From CAVPMW01 sp963706515 (GTDB taxonomy: Bacteria > Chloroflexota > Anaerolineae > Anaerolineales > UBA4823): a DNA stretch of 64,000 nt. The notes below the pieces were generated by a model. That model ran no database searches. It saw only the letters and a program-made list of their open reading frames with translations, and was not told the origin of the DNA. The stretch spans positions 62,001 through 126,000 of the forward strand of contig CAVPMW010000011.1 of assembly GCA_963706515.1 (NCBI GenBank), in the 5' to 3' direction. This document shows positions 8,388 to 20,847 of the stretch, one piece after another. The position numbers and the translations under genes were made by a program. Numbering within the stretch: position 1 is the stretch's first letter; each line of letters starts with the position of its first letter.

Positions 8388-9137
8388 TTAGGAGACCCGC
8401 CCAACCCTGAGATGAAGCGGCCAACGGATGCTCCGCCGCTGGCTCGGCTCACCCCAGGCTTCCACCAGCTCCGCCCAGATGACGCTTAACGGATGCCGGC
8501 CGTTCGCCTGCTGGTATCTCCGCGTGGCCGACCAGCTGACCAGAAACCCCGAGAGGTGGTCTAAGTCCCAATCCGACCGCATGGCAAACTTTGGCGGCTG
8601 CAATGGGTCAAAAGGGAAAGGCAGCGTCTGGTAGCGCGCGTCCACATAGCCCATCTGCTCTGGCCAGTAGCCGGCTAACACGCCGCGGTAGTAATGCTCC
8701 AGAACCCGGTCGATGCCGGGTTCGATCACGGGCAAATGGTACGTCCAAACTGCGAGGACCCCATTGGCAGCTGCGACACGCCGGACAGCCCGATAGAACT
8801 GCTCCAGATCGAACCAATGCACAGCTATCGCTACGGTCACCAGGTCGACGCTGTGGTCCTCCAGGCTGACCTCTTCGGCACGCTCGATGCGGTACTCGAT
8901 CCGCTCATGGGCAGCGGCCTGGGCCACCTGGTCGGCGCTGGCATCGCTGGCAACCACACAGTCGAAGTGCCTCACCAGCCCCCGGGCAGCCTGCCCATTA
9001 CCCGTCCCACAGTCCCATGCCAATTGACGTCCCGGCGAAACTGACGCCAGGTAAGCGAACAGCTCGCCCGGATAGTGGGGACGATAGCGTGCGTACTCAC
9101 TGGCTTGTGCGGAAAAGTGATCTTGAAAGCTCGTCAT
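8388..9137 (-). CDS. Class I SAM-dependent methyltransferase
   Basis: A seven-strand methyltransferase of the trans-aconitate/yeast-TMT1-like group. From the likely start MTSFQDHFSAQASEYARYRP (ATG at 9137), it has motif I WDCGTGNGQAARGL, acidic end of strand 2 VASDASADQVAQA, motif RAEEVSLEDHSVDLVTV and the post-II segment AIAVHWFDLEQFYRAVRRV. A GTG 12 codons upstream (9173) is an alternative start; neither has a strong ribosome site. The C-terminus (SQRRSIRWPLHLRVGRVS) matches the usual family end. Substrate unknown, probably a small carboxylic acid. Confidence 0.75.
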   Translation of the reverse strand: MTSFQDHFSAQASEYARYRPHYPGELFAYLASVSPGRQLAWDCGTGNGQAARGLVRHFDCVVASDASADQVAQAAAHERIEYRIERAEEVSLEDHSVDLVTVAIAVHWFDLEQFYRAVRRVAAANGVLAVWTYHLPVIEPGIDRVLEHYYRGVLAGYWPEQMGYVDARYQTLPFPFDPLQPPKFAMRSDWDLDHLSGFLVSWSATRRYQQANGRHPLSVIWAELVEAWGEPSQRRSIRWPLHLRVGRVS

Positions 9138-9303
9138 ATATGGAGTTGTGTTGGTACAGGTGGTTTGGTTCACTGGCTGTACGGCGAGCTAAATCTACAA
9201 TATATAGTCTAAATTATCTTGATTGTCTTACCGGCGGCATTATATCACAGGGCAGTCGCTGCGAGGCAATATCTTAGGGGCAGTCTTCGGGGAGCGGTTG
9301 CAT

Positions 9304-9348
9304 GGCAGCAAGGTTGCTGGCAGCAGGACTGCTGGCAGCAAGGTTGCT
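9304..9348. repeat. 15-bp tandem repeat, three units
   Basis: GGCAGCAAGGTTGCT at 9304-9318 and 9334-9348, with the variant GGCAGCAGGACTGCT between them. It lies in the roughly 300-bp intergenic region between the divergent methyltransferase and AhpD-like genes. Each unit is itself partly palindromic (GCAGC...GCTGC). No promoter could be assigned with confidence. Confidence 0.65.
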
Positions 9349-9493
9349 GCCTGTTCCCTTCCTCTCCAACAAATACATGTGATAAGAATCCAGTGCCAAA
9401 TAATCCCATAAAAAAGATGATTATTGTATAATTGCGATGCTACTCCATGCCTTCACCCACAACCGCATTCTGGGGCGAATAGAAAGGGATGCT

Positions 9494-10065
9494 ATGCGGT
9501 ATCAGCCTGTCAGTGCTTTACCAATGATCGAAGAAGAGGATGCAACGGGGGAGGTCGCCACGATGTACGCCGCTATCCGGCGTGAGATGGGACTGCCTTA
9601 TGTCCCCAACGCGAGCCAAAGCCCTGGCAGTCTCGCCGGCTGCCCTGGGATTTTTTTGGCTATCTCAACCGCAGCTACGCCCGCACCACCCTGCCGCAGT
9701 CTCTGATCTCGATGATCCTCTACACCATCGCCAAGACCGGCGACTGCAAGTACTGCAGCGCGACCAACGAGCTTGCCTGCCGCACCCTCGGCGTGGATGA
9801 AGCCGCCCTCGAGACCCTGGTCCAAGACCTGCCCAGCTTCACACCGCAGCGCGTGCGAGTCATCATCGAGTTTGCGGTTAAGGTCGCGCACGACAGGCAG
9901 AACCTGGTGGCAGAAGACTACGCGAAGGTGCGCGCCCAGGGTATCTCCGATGCGGAGCTCGTGGAGATCATTCTGATCGCTGCGATTGGTATCTTTAACG
10001 ATACGATAGCGGATGCCTTAAAGATCGAGGTCGACCACGAAGTAGCAGAAGCGCTGGGCAGGTAA
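9494..10065 (+). CDS. AhpD-like carboxymuconolactone decarboxylase-family protein, frameshifted
   Basis: An alkylhydroperoxidase-D-like protein; AhpD proteins use a Cys-x-x-Cys pair to reduce peroxides. The N-terminal part begins MRYQPVSALPMIEEEDATGE and runs to YVPNAS. Two shifts between about 9615 and 9700 carry the reading through KALAVSPAALGFF and into YTIAKTGDCKYCSATNELA, which contains the CKYC motif and a Glu/His-like proton relay region. The C-terminal half is intact to 10065. It is the first gene of a plus-strand run with three signalling genes, only 11 bp before the hybrid kinase, and the run ends in a thioredoxin-reductase fusion, which suggests a common redox theme. Confidence 0.7.
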
Positions 10066-10075
10066 CAATCCCGGT

Positions 10076-13592
<3,517 letters not shown>

Positions 13593-13632
13593 GATGTCAT
13601 GGGGTTAATGGTTTACTCGTGGAGGGTGATGC

Positions 13633-15051
13633 ATGGCAGATGAAGCAGGTCATGTGCTGGTGGTCGATGACAACCGCATGAACCGGCTCAAGCTGTCGAT
13701 AAGCCTGGAGCAGCAAGGTCACACGGTTTCCCTGGCTGAAGATGGTCAGCAGGCTTTAGAACTGCTGGCAAACGAGCCATTCGACGTAGTCCTTCTCGAC
13801 CTGATCATGCCTGGGATGGATGGCTTCCAGGTCCTGGAAAAGATCAAGGGTGACCCAGGCTTGCGCGATATCCCGGTTATCGTGATCTCCGCCGTGGATG
13901 AATTGGACAGCGTCGTGCGTTGCATCGAAATGGGGGCAGAAGATTACCTGCCCAAGTCCTACGACCCAGTTCTCCTGCGGGCAAGGCTTGGCTCCAGCCT
14001 GCAAAAGAAAAAGCTGCGGGATCTCGAAAAGATGTATTTGCAGCAAGAAGTCACGCTGCGCCAGAACGAGAAGCTGGCGACCCTGGGAAAGCTCAGCGCC
14101 GGAATGGCCCATGAGTTGAATAACCCGGCAGCCGCTGCTCAGCGCGGCGCTGGCCGGCTTCAGGTCACTTTTGCGCAGCTGCAGCAAACCTATCTGCGCT
14201 TGTGTAAGTTAAATCTGACTGAAACCCAGTTGAGCATGCTCGCTGATTTGGATCAGCTTGCCCAGACCAGAGCCCGGAAGCCGGTCTACCTGGATGCGCT
14301 CGCGCGCAGCGATTATGAGAGTGAGCTGGAGGCCTGGCTGGATGAACAAGGCTTGGATAGCGCCTGGGAGATTGCACCGACCCTGGTGAGCCTGGGCTAC
14401 CAACAGGCTGAGCTTGAGCGGCTGATGGTCGGTCTAAGCCCTGAGCAATTTGTCGCCACAATCGAGTGGCTGAACGCCAGCGCCACTATTTACAGCCTCG
14501 CCGAAGAAGTCAGCATGGGCGCCGGGCATATCTCGGAGATCGTCAGAGCCCTCAAGACCTATACCTACATGGACCAGGCGCCGATCCAGACTGTGGACAT
14601 TCACGAAAGCCTGGATAATACGCTGATCATCCTGAGGAGCAAGCTCGCCTCCGGCGTCAGCGTGCGCCGCGACTTTGCTGCAGATTTACCGAAGATTGAA
14701 GCTTTTGGCAGCGAGCTCAATCAAGTCTGGACAAATATCATCGATAATGCGATCGACGCCATGCACGGTCAGGGTGAAATAGTTTTATCCACTCGCTATG
14801 CTTACCCCTGGGTCACTATTGAAATCGAGGACAACGGACCGGGGATTCCCGAATCTATCCTGCCGCACGTCTTTGACCCGTTCTTCACCACCAAACCGCC
14901 CGGCAAGGGGACCGGCTTGGGCTTGAATATCTCCCACAATATCATCGTGCAGAAGCACCATGGGAGGGTCAGCGTAAGCTCGCAGCCGGGGAAAACCCGC
15001 TTCGAGGTGCGCCTGCCTCTCCGCCTTACAGCCGAACAAGAGTTGTCGTAA
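13633..15051 (+). CDS. Receiver-histidine kinase fusion
   Basis: A 472-residue protein. Residues 1-120 are a receiver: VLVVDDNRMN with the acidic pair, the phospho-acceptor in VVLLDLIMPGMDGFQ, and PKSYDP with the conserved Lys. A coiled linker leads to an H-box KLATLGKLSAGMAHELNNPA near residue 160, then a long helical dimerisation segment, and a HATPase domain with NIIDNAIDA, EDNGPGIPE, FFTTKPPGKGTGLGLNIS. It starts at an ATG behind GGAGG, 40 bp after the hybrid kinase, so it is cotranscribed. The N-terminal receiver could take phosphate from the upstream HPt and then control its own kinase part. The stop codon TAA is also the first bases of a palindromic repeat. Confidence 0.85.
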   Translation: MADEAGHVLVVDDNRMNRLKLSISLEQQGHTVSLAEDGQQALELLANEPFDVVLLDLIMPGMDGFQVLEKIKGDPGLRDIPVIVISAVDELDSVVRCIEMGAEDYLPKSYDPVLLRARLGSSLQKKKLRDLEKMYLQQEVTLRQNEKLATLGKLSAGMAHELNNPAAAAQRGAGRLQVTFAQLQQTYLRLCKLNLTETQLSMLADLDQLAQTRARKPVYLDALARSDYESELEAWLDEQGLDSAWEIAPTLVSLGYQQAELERLMVGLSPEQFVATIEWLNASATIYSLAEEVSMGAGHISEIVRALKTYTYMDQAPIQTVDIHESLDNTLIILRSKLASGVSVRRDFAADLPKIEAFGSELNQVWTNIIDNAIDAMHGQGEIVLSTRYAYPWVTIEIEDNGPGIPESILPHVFDPFFTTKPPGKGTGLGLNISHNIIVQKHHGRVSVSSQPGKTRFEVRLPLRLTAEQELS

Positions 15052-15154
15052 GTATCTATCAGAAAATGGATGGGAGAATCGATTTTGTGGTGTGTGCGGC
15101 TTCGCCGCACACACCACAAAATCGAAACCCCTCATCTTTTCGGACAGGTACTAA
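15049..15154. repeat. Palindromic repeat element B, full copy
   Basis: The core is a perfect 21-bp stem, 15080-15100 against 15104-15124, with a 3-base TTC loop; the stem contains GATTTTGTGGTGTGTGCGGC. The flanks are an imperfect continuation of the inverted repeat: AAGTATCTATCAGAAAATGG on the left, and on the complement of the right AGTACCTGTCCGAAAAGATG. A left-half copy lies at 23518-23576. The layout, two copies and gene-end position suggest a small non-autonomous element. It sits between two cotranscribed genes, so its RNA hairpin could also affect expression. Confidence 0.65.
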
Positions 15155-15181
15155 GTCTGAGATCGAAGGGGATTCGATAAA

Positions 15182-16837
15182 ATGGCGAAAGCAAACATCC
15201 TGGCAATTGACGATGATCGCAATGTGCTCAACGCAGTAGAGCGCGACCTGCGCCAGAAATACGGGCGCGATTATCGCATCATCAAGGCGGAGGCGGGAGG
15301 AATAGCCCTGGAGGTGATCGCACAGCTCAAAGAGCGCAATGAGACGGTTGCGCTCTTCGTCGTAGACCAACGCATGCCGGAGATGAACGGGGTGCAGTTC
15401 CTCGAGCAGGCGGTGCAGCTGTTCCCCGATGCCCGCAAAGTCTTGCTCACTGCCTACGCCGATACCGAAGCCGCGATCAGCGCCATCAACAAAGTTGGAC
15501 TGGACTACTACCTGATGAAGCCCTGGGATCCTCCGGAGGAGCATTTTTATCCGGTCCTGGATGGCTTGATCGAAGAGTGGCATCGCAATGTGCGCCTGCC
15601 GTTCGAAGGCATTCGTGTGGTGGGCACTCTCTGGTCGCCCTTGTGCCATGACATCAAGGATTTCCTGGCGCGCAACACAATTCCCTACCTGTGGCTGGAT
15701 GTCGAACGCGATGAGGAAGCGCGCAGCCTGCTCCAATCCGCCTCAGGGGAGGAGCCGAAGATTCCAGCGGTGTTTTTCCCGGATGGCAGCCACTTATTCG
15801 CGCCGACCATCCAGCAGGTAGCGGAAAAGGCCGGGTTGCGCACCCGGGCAGAAATGCCGTTTTACGATGTCGTCATCATCGGCGGCGGTCCGGCAGGGCT
15901 CTCCGCAGCTGTGTATGCCAGCGCTGATGGGCTCAAAGTGCTCTTGATCGAACGCCAGGCCCCCGGGGGGCAAGCCGGCAACAGTCCAAAGATCGAGAAC
16001 TTCTTGGGCTTTCCCAGCGGGATTTCGGGAAGCGAGCTGACTCGCCGGGCAGTGACCCAGGCGCAGCGCTTTGGCGCTGAAATTTTGACGACCCAGACAA
16101 TCAGCAGGGTCATTTCTGCTGGCAACACGAAAACGGTGACTTTTGCCGACGGCTCTGAAGTCTCAGCCAAGATCGTGCTCATCGCGACCGGGGCGTGGTT
16201 CCGCACTTTGGACCTTCCAGGCAGCGAGCGCTGGCAGGGCGCAGGGATTTATTATGGCGCAGCGCATACCGAAGCTGCCAATTACCGGGATCAAGACGTA
16301 ATCGTCATCGGAGGGGCAAACTCGGCTGCGCAAGCGATGCTCTTCCTGAGCAAATACGCGCATAAGGTGACCGTGCTGATTCGCGGCTCGGACCCGGACT
16401 GGTCGCAATACCTGGACCAGGCTATTCGCAGCAACGAGAAGATCGAGCTGAGGTTCAATACCGAGCTGGTCGAGATCCACGGTGAAGACACGATCCAGGA
16501 GGTCGTCATCCGGGACCGGAAGGACAATTCTCGCCAAAATCTGCCCGCCGCGGCCATTTTTGTGTTCATCGGACAAAAACCGCAGAGCGATTTTGTGGCT
16601 GACCTGGTTTTGCGCACTCCGAGCGGTCATATCCTCACCGGGCTTGACCTGGTCCAGGATGGCAAACGCCCGCCGGGCTGGGATTTGAACCGCGATCCTT
16701 TGATGTTAGAGACGAGCGTTCCTGGGATCTTCGCCGCAGGCGATGTGCGCAATGGGACGAAACACGGCGTGGCAGCCGCCAGCGGAGATGGCGACGCTGC
16801 GGTATCCCTCTTCTGGCAGTATCTTTCGACGATCTAG
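15182..16837 (+). CDS. Receiver-glutaredoxin-like-thioredoxin-reductase-like fusion
   Basis: A 551-residue protein with three parts. Residues 1-125 are a receiver (LAIDDDRNVLNAV, phospho-acceptor in FVVDQRMPEMNGVQF, MKPWDP). Residues about 140-215 look like a glutaredoxin fold (GTLWSPLCHDIKDFLARN, PAVFFPDGSHL). From about 222 on it is a TrxR-type flavoprotein: VVIIGGGPAGLSAAVYA, ERQAPGGQAGNSPKIENFLG, the NADPH motif VIVIGGANSAAQAMLFLS and the C-terminal GIFAAGDVRNGTKHGVAAA with the FAD site. The usual CATC redox pair just before the NADPH site is missing (here GIYYGAAHTEA), so it is not a classical thioredoxin reductase. Last in the signalling operon; phosphorylation of its receiver could gate flavoprotein activity. 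Confidence 0.85.
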   Translation: MAKANILAIDDDRNVLNAVERDLRQKYGRDYRIIKAEAGGIALEVIAQLKERNETVALFVVDQRMPEMNGVQFLEQAVQLFPDARKVLLTAYADTEAAISAINKVGLDYYLMKPWDPPEEHFYPVLDGLIEEWHRNVRLPFEGIRVVGTLWSPLCHDIKDFLARNTIPYLWLDVERDEEARSLLQSASGEEPKIPAVFFPDGSHLFAPTIQQVAEKAGLRTRAEMPFYDVVIIGGGPAGLSAAVYASADGLKVLLIERQAPGGQAGNSPKIENFLGFPSGISGSELTRRAVTQAQRFGAEILTTQTISRVISAGNTKTVTFADGSEVSAKIVLIATGAWFRTLDLPGSERWQGAGIYYGAAHTEAANYRDQDVIVIGGANSAAQAMLFLSKYAHKVTVLIRGSDPDWSQYLDQAIRSNEKIELRFNTELVEIHGEDTIQEVVIRDRKDNSRQNLPAAAIFVFIGQKPQSDFVADLVLRTPSGHILTGLDLVQDGKRPPGWDLNRDPLMLETSVPGIFAAGDVRNGTKHGVAAASGDGDAAVSLFWQYLSTI

Positions 16838-16859
16838 CACGCGCGACTGTACGGAAACT

Positions 16860-16889
16860 GTAGGGGGCGACTCATGAGTCGCCCCCTAC
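16860..16889. terminator. Perfect 30-bp palindrome between convergent genes
   Basis: GTAGGGGGCGACTCA at 16860-16874 is followed directly by its exact complement to 16889. It lies between the stop of the flavoprotein at 16837 and the stop of the minus-strand aminotransferase at 16891, so it can fold as a hairpin in both transcripts. No long T-run follows. It could be a bidirectional terminator or a small interspersed palindrome. Confidence 0.55.
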
Positions 16890-16890
16890 C

Positions 16891-18272
16891 TCACCACACG
16901 CCTTGCGCCCTCAGTTCCTCCATCGCGGCTTTATGGATCTCGATCAGTTGGGTGATGTCCTCGTCGGTGTGCGCGGTGCTCATGAACCCGTGATTCGGCG
17001 CTACGTGCAGCCCGTTCTTGCGGTACAGCAGCCTCAAGCCAGGGCTGGCGAACCGGTCACCCTGGCGCACATCCCGGACGCTGTTGACCGGTCCACGCGA
17101 GGTGTGCATCCAAAACATGGAGCCAACGCCCGTTGCGATCGCCGGATAGTCCCCTTCCTGGGCGAACCGGTTGATCTCGGTCCGAAAGCGGTCACCCATC
17201 GCGTTCAAGCGTGCATACAGTTGCGGTTCTTTGCTGAGCCGCCGCAAGACAGCGGTCCCGGCTGCAGCAACCAGTGGGTTGCCGTTGAATGTCCCTGCCA
17301 TGAGGATAGACACCCGGCTCAACATCGTATTCCATCAGGCGCATCGCCTCGGCAGTTCCGCCCACCGCCCCAAATGGAAGACCGCCTCCTGCGATCTTGC
17401 CGTAGGTACTCACCTCCGGTGTAACCCCGTAGAGCTCCTGAGCCCCGCCCGGCGCCAAACGGAAGCCGGTTATCACTTCATCAAATATCAGGAAGGCGCC
17501 GATCTCGCGTGTGACTCTGCGCAGCTCGGATAGGAATTCCCTGTCCAGCTGGGATCGTGCCCGCCGCGCCCTGCACGGGCTCGATAATTACGCCCGCCAG
17601 CCGGGATGCATAACGTCTGATCTTGTCGAACGCCGCCGGGTGGTTGAAGGGCAATACAATGGTGTCCTTCCATGCTCCTTCGGCAAGCCCAGGGCTCTCT
17701 GGGATTGCGGTTGGATCCTCGACTGGACCAAACAGGTCGGGAGTCGGGCTCGGCCGGCCGAAGCTGACTGCCAGCAGATCATGCGTTCCGTGATATCCCC
17801 CCTCGAATTTTGCAATCAGGGGTCGCCCCACCGTGGCTCGCGCCAGCCGCAGCGCGTACATGGTCGCCTCGGTCCCCGAGTTGCAGAAGGTCACCTTGTC
17901 CACGCCTGGCACCATGTCGCAAAACAGCTTCGCAAACGCATACTCATGCTCGTGGCATTGTCCGAATGAGGTCCCGCGCGGCAAAGCTTCCCTTAGCGCT
18001 GCTTCGACCTCCTCCGGTGCGTTCCCGAGGATCATGGTCGAGAAGCCGAGCATGCAGTCCAGGTATTCATTGTCATCCGCGTCCCACATCCTGGCGCCTT
18101 TCGCCCGCTTAACCACCATGGGAAAAGGATCCGCCAGCCGGAACACGCTGCCTACACCCGCCGGCATGACCGTGCGGTTTTCTTGCCAGATCGATAGTGA
18201 CTTTGGACTCTTTGCCATGATCTCGTCGCGGTACGTGTTCAGAATCCGTGCGATTCTTTCCCGGTCATCCAT
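16891..18272 (-). CDS. Class III PLP-dependent aminotransferase, frameshifted
   Basis: Resembles glutamate-1-semialdehyde aminomutase-type and other class III transaminases. From the ATG at 18272 (AGGAGGG 6-12 bases upstream) it reads MDDRERIARILNTYRDEIMA, then VVKRAKGARMWDADDNEYLD, FCNSGTEATMYALRLARA (PLP phosphate site), GGYHGTHD, and GVIIEPVQGAAG. A shift near 17540 leads to VITGFRLAPGGAQELYG with the D/E-EVITGFR block and the PLP-Lys segment STYGKIAGGGLPFGAVGG. A second shift near 17330 leads to AGTFNGNPLVAAAGTAVL and the C-terminus. About 460 residues when repaired, normal for the family. The substrate is unknown; it is too far from haem genes to be called hemL. Confidence 0.8.
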
Positions 18273-18319
18273 TGCATACCCTCCTGACAGCGATCGATCT
18301 TCCTTCACCGGCTATCCAT

Positions 18320-18412
18320 TAAGTACAGTCACAATACTTTTGAGCGATGGCGCATCGATATCAATGTTGGAAAATACCTTAACATCCAACAGAATTTATG
18401 TGACTGTACTTA
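18320..18412. mobile_element. 93-bp MITE-like element, copy 2
   Basis: Same length as the copy at 1581-1673 and with matching 14-17 bp ends (TAAGTACAGTCACA and TTATGTGACTGTACTTA). The interior is diverged. Its left end lies about 48 bp upstream of the aminotransferase start; its right end supplies the TAA stop of the E2-like gene (18410-18412). The insertion thus sits exactly in the boundary between two genes on the same strand. Confidence 0.75.
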
Positions 18413-19218
18413 ATCCAGCCCACACCCGCTCTCGATCAGCTCCACCACTTGCGCGTAAAACGGGCTGCCGGAGCCCCGTCGATCACGTCGTGGTCGAATA
18501 TGATTGTCAGGTTGAGGATCTCGCGCGGCTCGATCCGGTCCTCCACTTCGGCCGGCTTCCAGGCTGTACCCCCCACGACCAGGTCGAGCACGTGGGTACC
18601 GGCAGAGATCCCCCAGCCGCCATGGCCCTTGCCAAACATCCCTACCGAGGAAATTCCAACCGTGCCTGCCATGGACGTGACGATCGTCGGATCGCGGCGT
18701 ATGGCCATAACGGGGCTAAAGCCCTGAACAACCTGGACAGCGGCCATGGTAGCAAGCAGGACGGACTGGAACCAGGAGGCATGTATCGGCGCTCGCTGGC
18801 ACCCGGTTGGACTGTACCGAGCGGATCTCCTGGTGGATCTGCTGGTAGGTCTTGTGGTTGGCGCCTCGGATGACATGCGCCGTCAGGACGCGCTTTTCTC
18901 CGACCTTGTGTTCGACCATGAACCCGACGTCCACGTCGTCAAACACGACGAGCTGTTTGCTGCCTTTCCGGTAGGCCTGGACCGTCTTGTCTTCGTCCAC
19001 CGCACGCGCCAGGCAGGAGATCAGGTAACCGGTGAAGGACAGCTGCTCTCCGGTTTTTGCTTTGTAGCTCGTCGATGAACTGCCTGGGGACCGTTACGTC
19101 CACCTCCAGCAAGGCCGTACATGCATGTGCCGTCCCTGACTAGGTCGAGGAAGTCAGGCATGACGCGGCGCTCCGGCGGGAAATCGACGACATGATAGGG
19201 TAATATTTTCGTATTCAT
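18410..19218 (-). CDS. Lipoyl-less 2-oxoacid dehydrogenase E2-like acyltransferase, frameshifted
   Basis: Contains only the catalytic core of E2 acyltransferases, no lipoyl or subunit-binding domain. It starts MNTKILPYHVVDFPPERRVM (ATG at 19218, behind AGGAGG). Several shifts follow; the middle reads DVDVGFMVEHKVGEKRVLTA and RGANHKTYQQIHQEIR. The end carries GISSVGMFGKGHGGWGIS and the catalytic LTIIFDHDVIDGAPAARF. Near 18455 a missing base breaks the end; in the corrected frame it continues FYAQVVELIESGCGLD and stops at the TAA given by the MITE end. About 270 residues, as in standalone E2-like proteins. The start overlaps the stop of the serine hydrolase (ATGA), so they are cotranscribed. 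Substrate unknown. Confidence 0.7.
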
Positions 19219-20778
19219 AGGTTGGTTTCCTCCTGCTGGATATTTGAGCCTGGGGGTTTTCGCAGGCTCTGAGGATCAGCCCGGTGCGCAGGAATGCCCA
19301 TATCCCGGCAAAGCCGCCGCATATCCGGGCGATCCAGGCAAGGTCGGGCATTAAGAGGTGCAGAAAACGGAGCAGGCCGCTGGACTGCAGATATACCAGG
19401 ATAGCCGCGAGCGACAGGTTTGGGATCAGCGGGAGCAGGATATGCTGCCCCCATATGCGTCCGCCGCTCGGGCGAAGCTGCCGGGTCCGCTCGCCAGCGG
19501 CGCAGCATGCCGCAGGGTGGCGAGGACACCCGCGATCTGGAGAAGCGGGATCAGCGGCAAGGAGCGCATGATCCACTGGATGAAGTCCAGCCGGATCGGA
19601 GCGGGCTGCTGACCGGCGAGCAGGGCGGTCACACCCATCCCAACCTCCTCCGTGATGAGGGGCAATCCATACGGGTCGGCGTTGAGGAGCAGGACCACGC
19701 CTTTCTTCTGCTCTGGAAGGAGCGCCATAAAGGCAGAAAAGTCGGGAACATTGCCGCCGTGGGAGAAGGTTTTCGTTTGGCCGATGTCGATGTCGAACCA
19801 GCCCATGCCATACTTCCCACCGAGATGCCCACATCACAAATTCCGTCACCCCACGGTGCAGCTCGTCGATGCCCGCCGCCGAGAGGATTTGCACATCCCC
19901 GTAGCGCCCCCCGTTGAGATGGGCGATCAGGTAGTGCGCCATGTCTTCCGCGCTGGAGATGAGCTGGCCGGATGGAAGCGAACCGCGCGGGACGGGCAGA
20001 TCCGGCGCCGGGAAGGGCAGGCTGAACCAGTGGCGGTGACCCATCGCCAGGCCATTCTGTTTTGCCTCTGCCTTGAAGTATAGCTGTGGCTCATTTCCAG
20101 CGGGTCGAAGATATGGTTTTGAATGTAGTCTGCGTACGATTCACCGCTGGCGGCCTCGATGATCAGCCCCAGGATGTTGTAATTCAGGTTGCTGTACTCG
20201 CACTTCGAGCCGACCGGACGGGTGAGCTTGAGGGTGGACAGGGCCCGCACCTGGCGCTCGGTGGCATCCGGGCGATCGTCGAAATCAGCCAGAGCGATCA
20301 TCCCTGGCAGCATGCGGCAGGCCGCTGGTCTGGTTGAGCAGGTGGCGCACGGTCATCTGGGCAGACGCCTCGGGATCCGCCACCCGGAACCAGGGCAGGT
20401 AGCGCTGGACCGGGGCATCCAGCTCGATCTTGCCGGCTTCGACCAGCTGCATCACCGCCAGGGCGGTGATCGACTTGGTGAGCGAGCCGATAAAGAAGGG
20501 CGTCTGGGGGGTGGGCGCTTCACCGCCGGGGCGGGCCTGGCCAAAGCCGCGCAGGTGCACGATCTGGTCGCCCTCGACGATGGCGAGAGATACGCCGGGG
20601 ATGTTCAGGCGACGCATTTGCTCTTCGACGTAAGCGTCGATCGCATCATAGGAGGTCGCTCTTGGAGACCGGTTTTGCCGACGCAGGCTTAGCGGTATGC
20701 TCGAGTAAATAGCCGGTAGATGACCGCCAGCAGGGAGCAAACCAGCAGCGATGGGAACAGAAATTTTTTTATGTTCAC
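19215..20778 (-). CDS. Beta-lactamase-family serine hydrolase with membrane C-terminus, frameshifted
   Basis: A class-C-beta-lactamase/penicillin-binding-fold hydrolase. A GTG at 20778 begins a signal or anchor, MNIKKFLFPSLLVCSLLAVI, and after a shift the catalytic domain follows: IPGVSLAIVEGDQIVHLRGF, nucleophile motif S-x-x-K in FFIGSLTKSITALAVM, the Y-x-N motif in KCEYSNLNYNILGL, and the HxG motif in KTFSHGGNVPDFSAFMAL. The C-terminal about 150 residues contain several hydrophobic helices (QWIMRSLPLIPLLQIAGVL, LSLAAILVYLQSSGLL, FAGIWAFLRTGLIL). At least four shifts break it. Such membrane-tethered members act on peptides or esters outside the cell; the substrate is unknown. The gene overlaps the E2-like gene by four bases. 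Confidence 0.75.
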
Positions 20779-20847
20779 GGTTGTAGCTCTTTGACAGGTA
20801 GCGAACGATCCTCATCCATACTTTCCATCTCATGCCGCAGCGCCTGT

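Noticed and set aside
9304..9348. CRISPR array
   Set aside because: Units are contiguous 15-mers without spacers.
15182..16837. Classical thioredoxin reductase trxB
   Set aside because: The C-x-x-C redox pair before the NADPH site is absent and the protein has a receiver and a glutaredoxin-like part in front.
16891..18272. hemL (glutamate-1-semialdehyde aminomutase)
   Set aside because: The class III fold fits, but the substrate cannot be told and no haem genes are near; left as a general aminotransferase.
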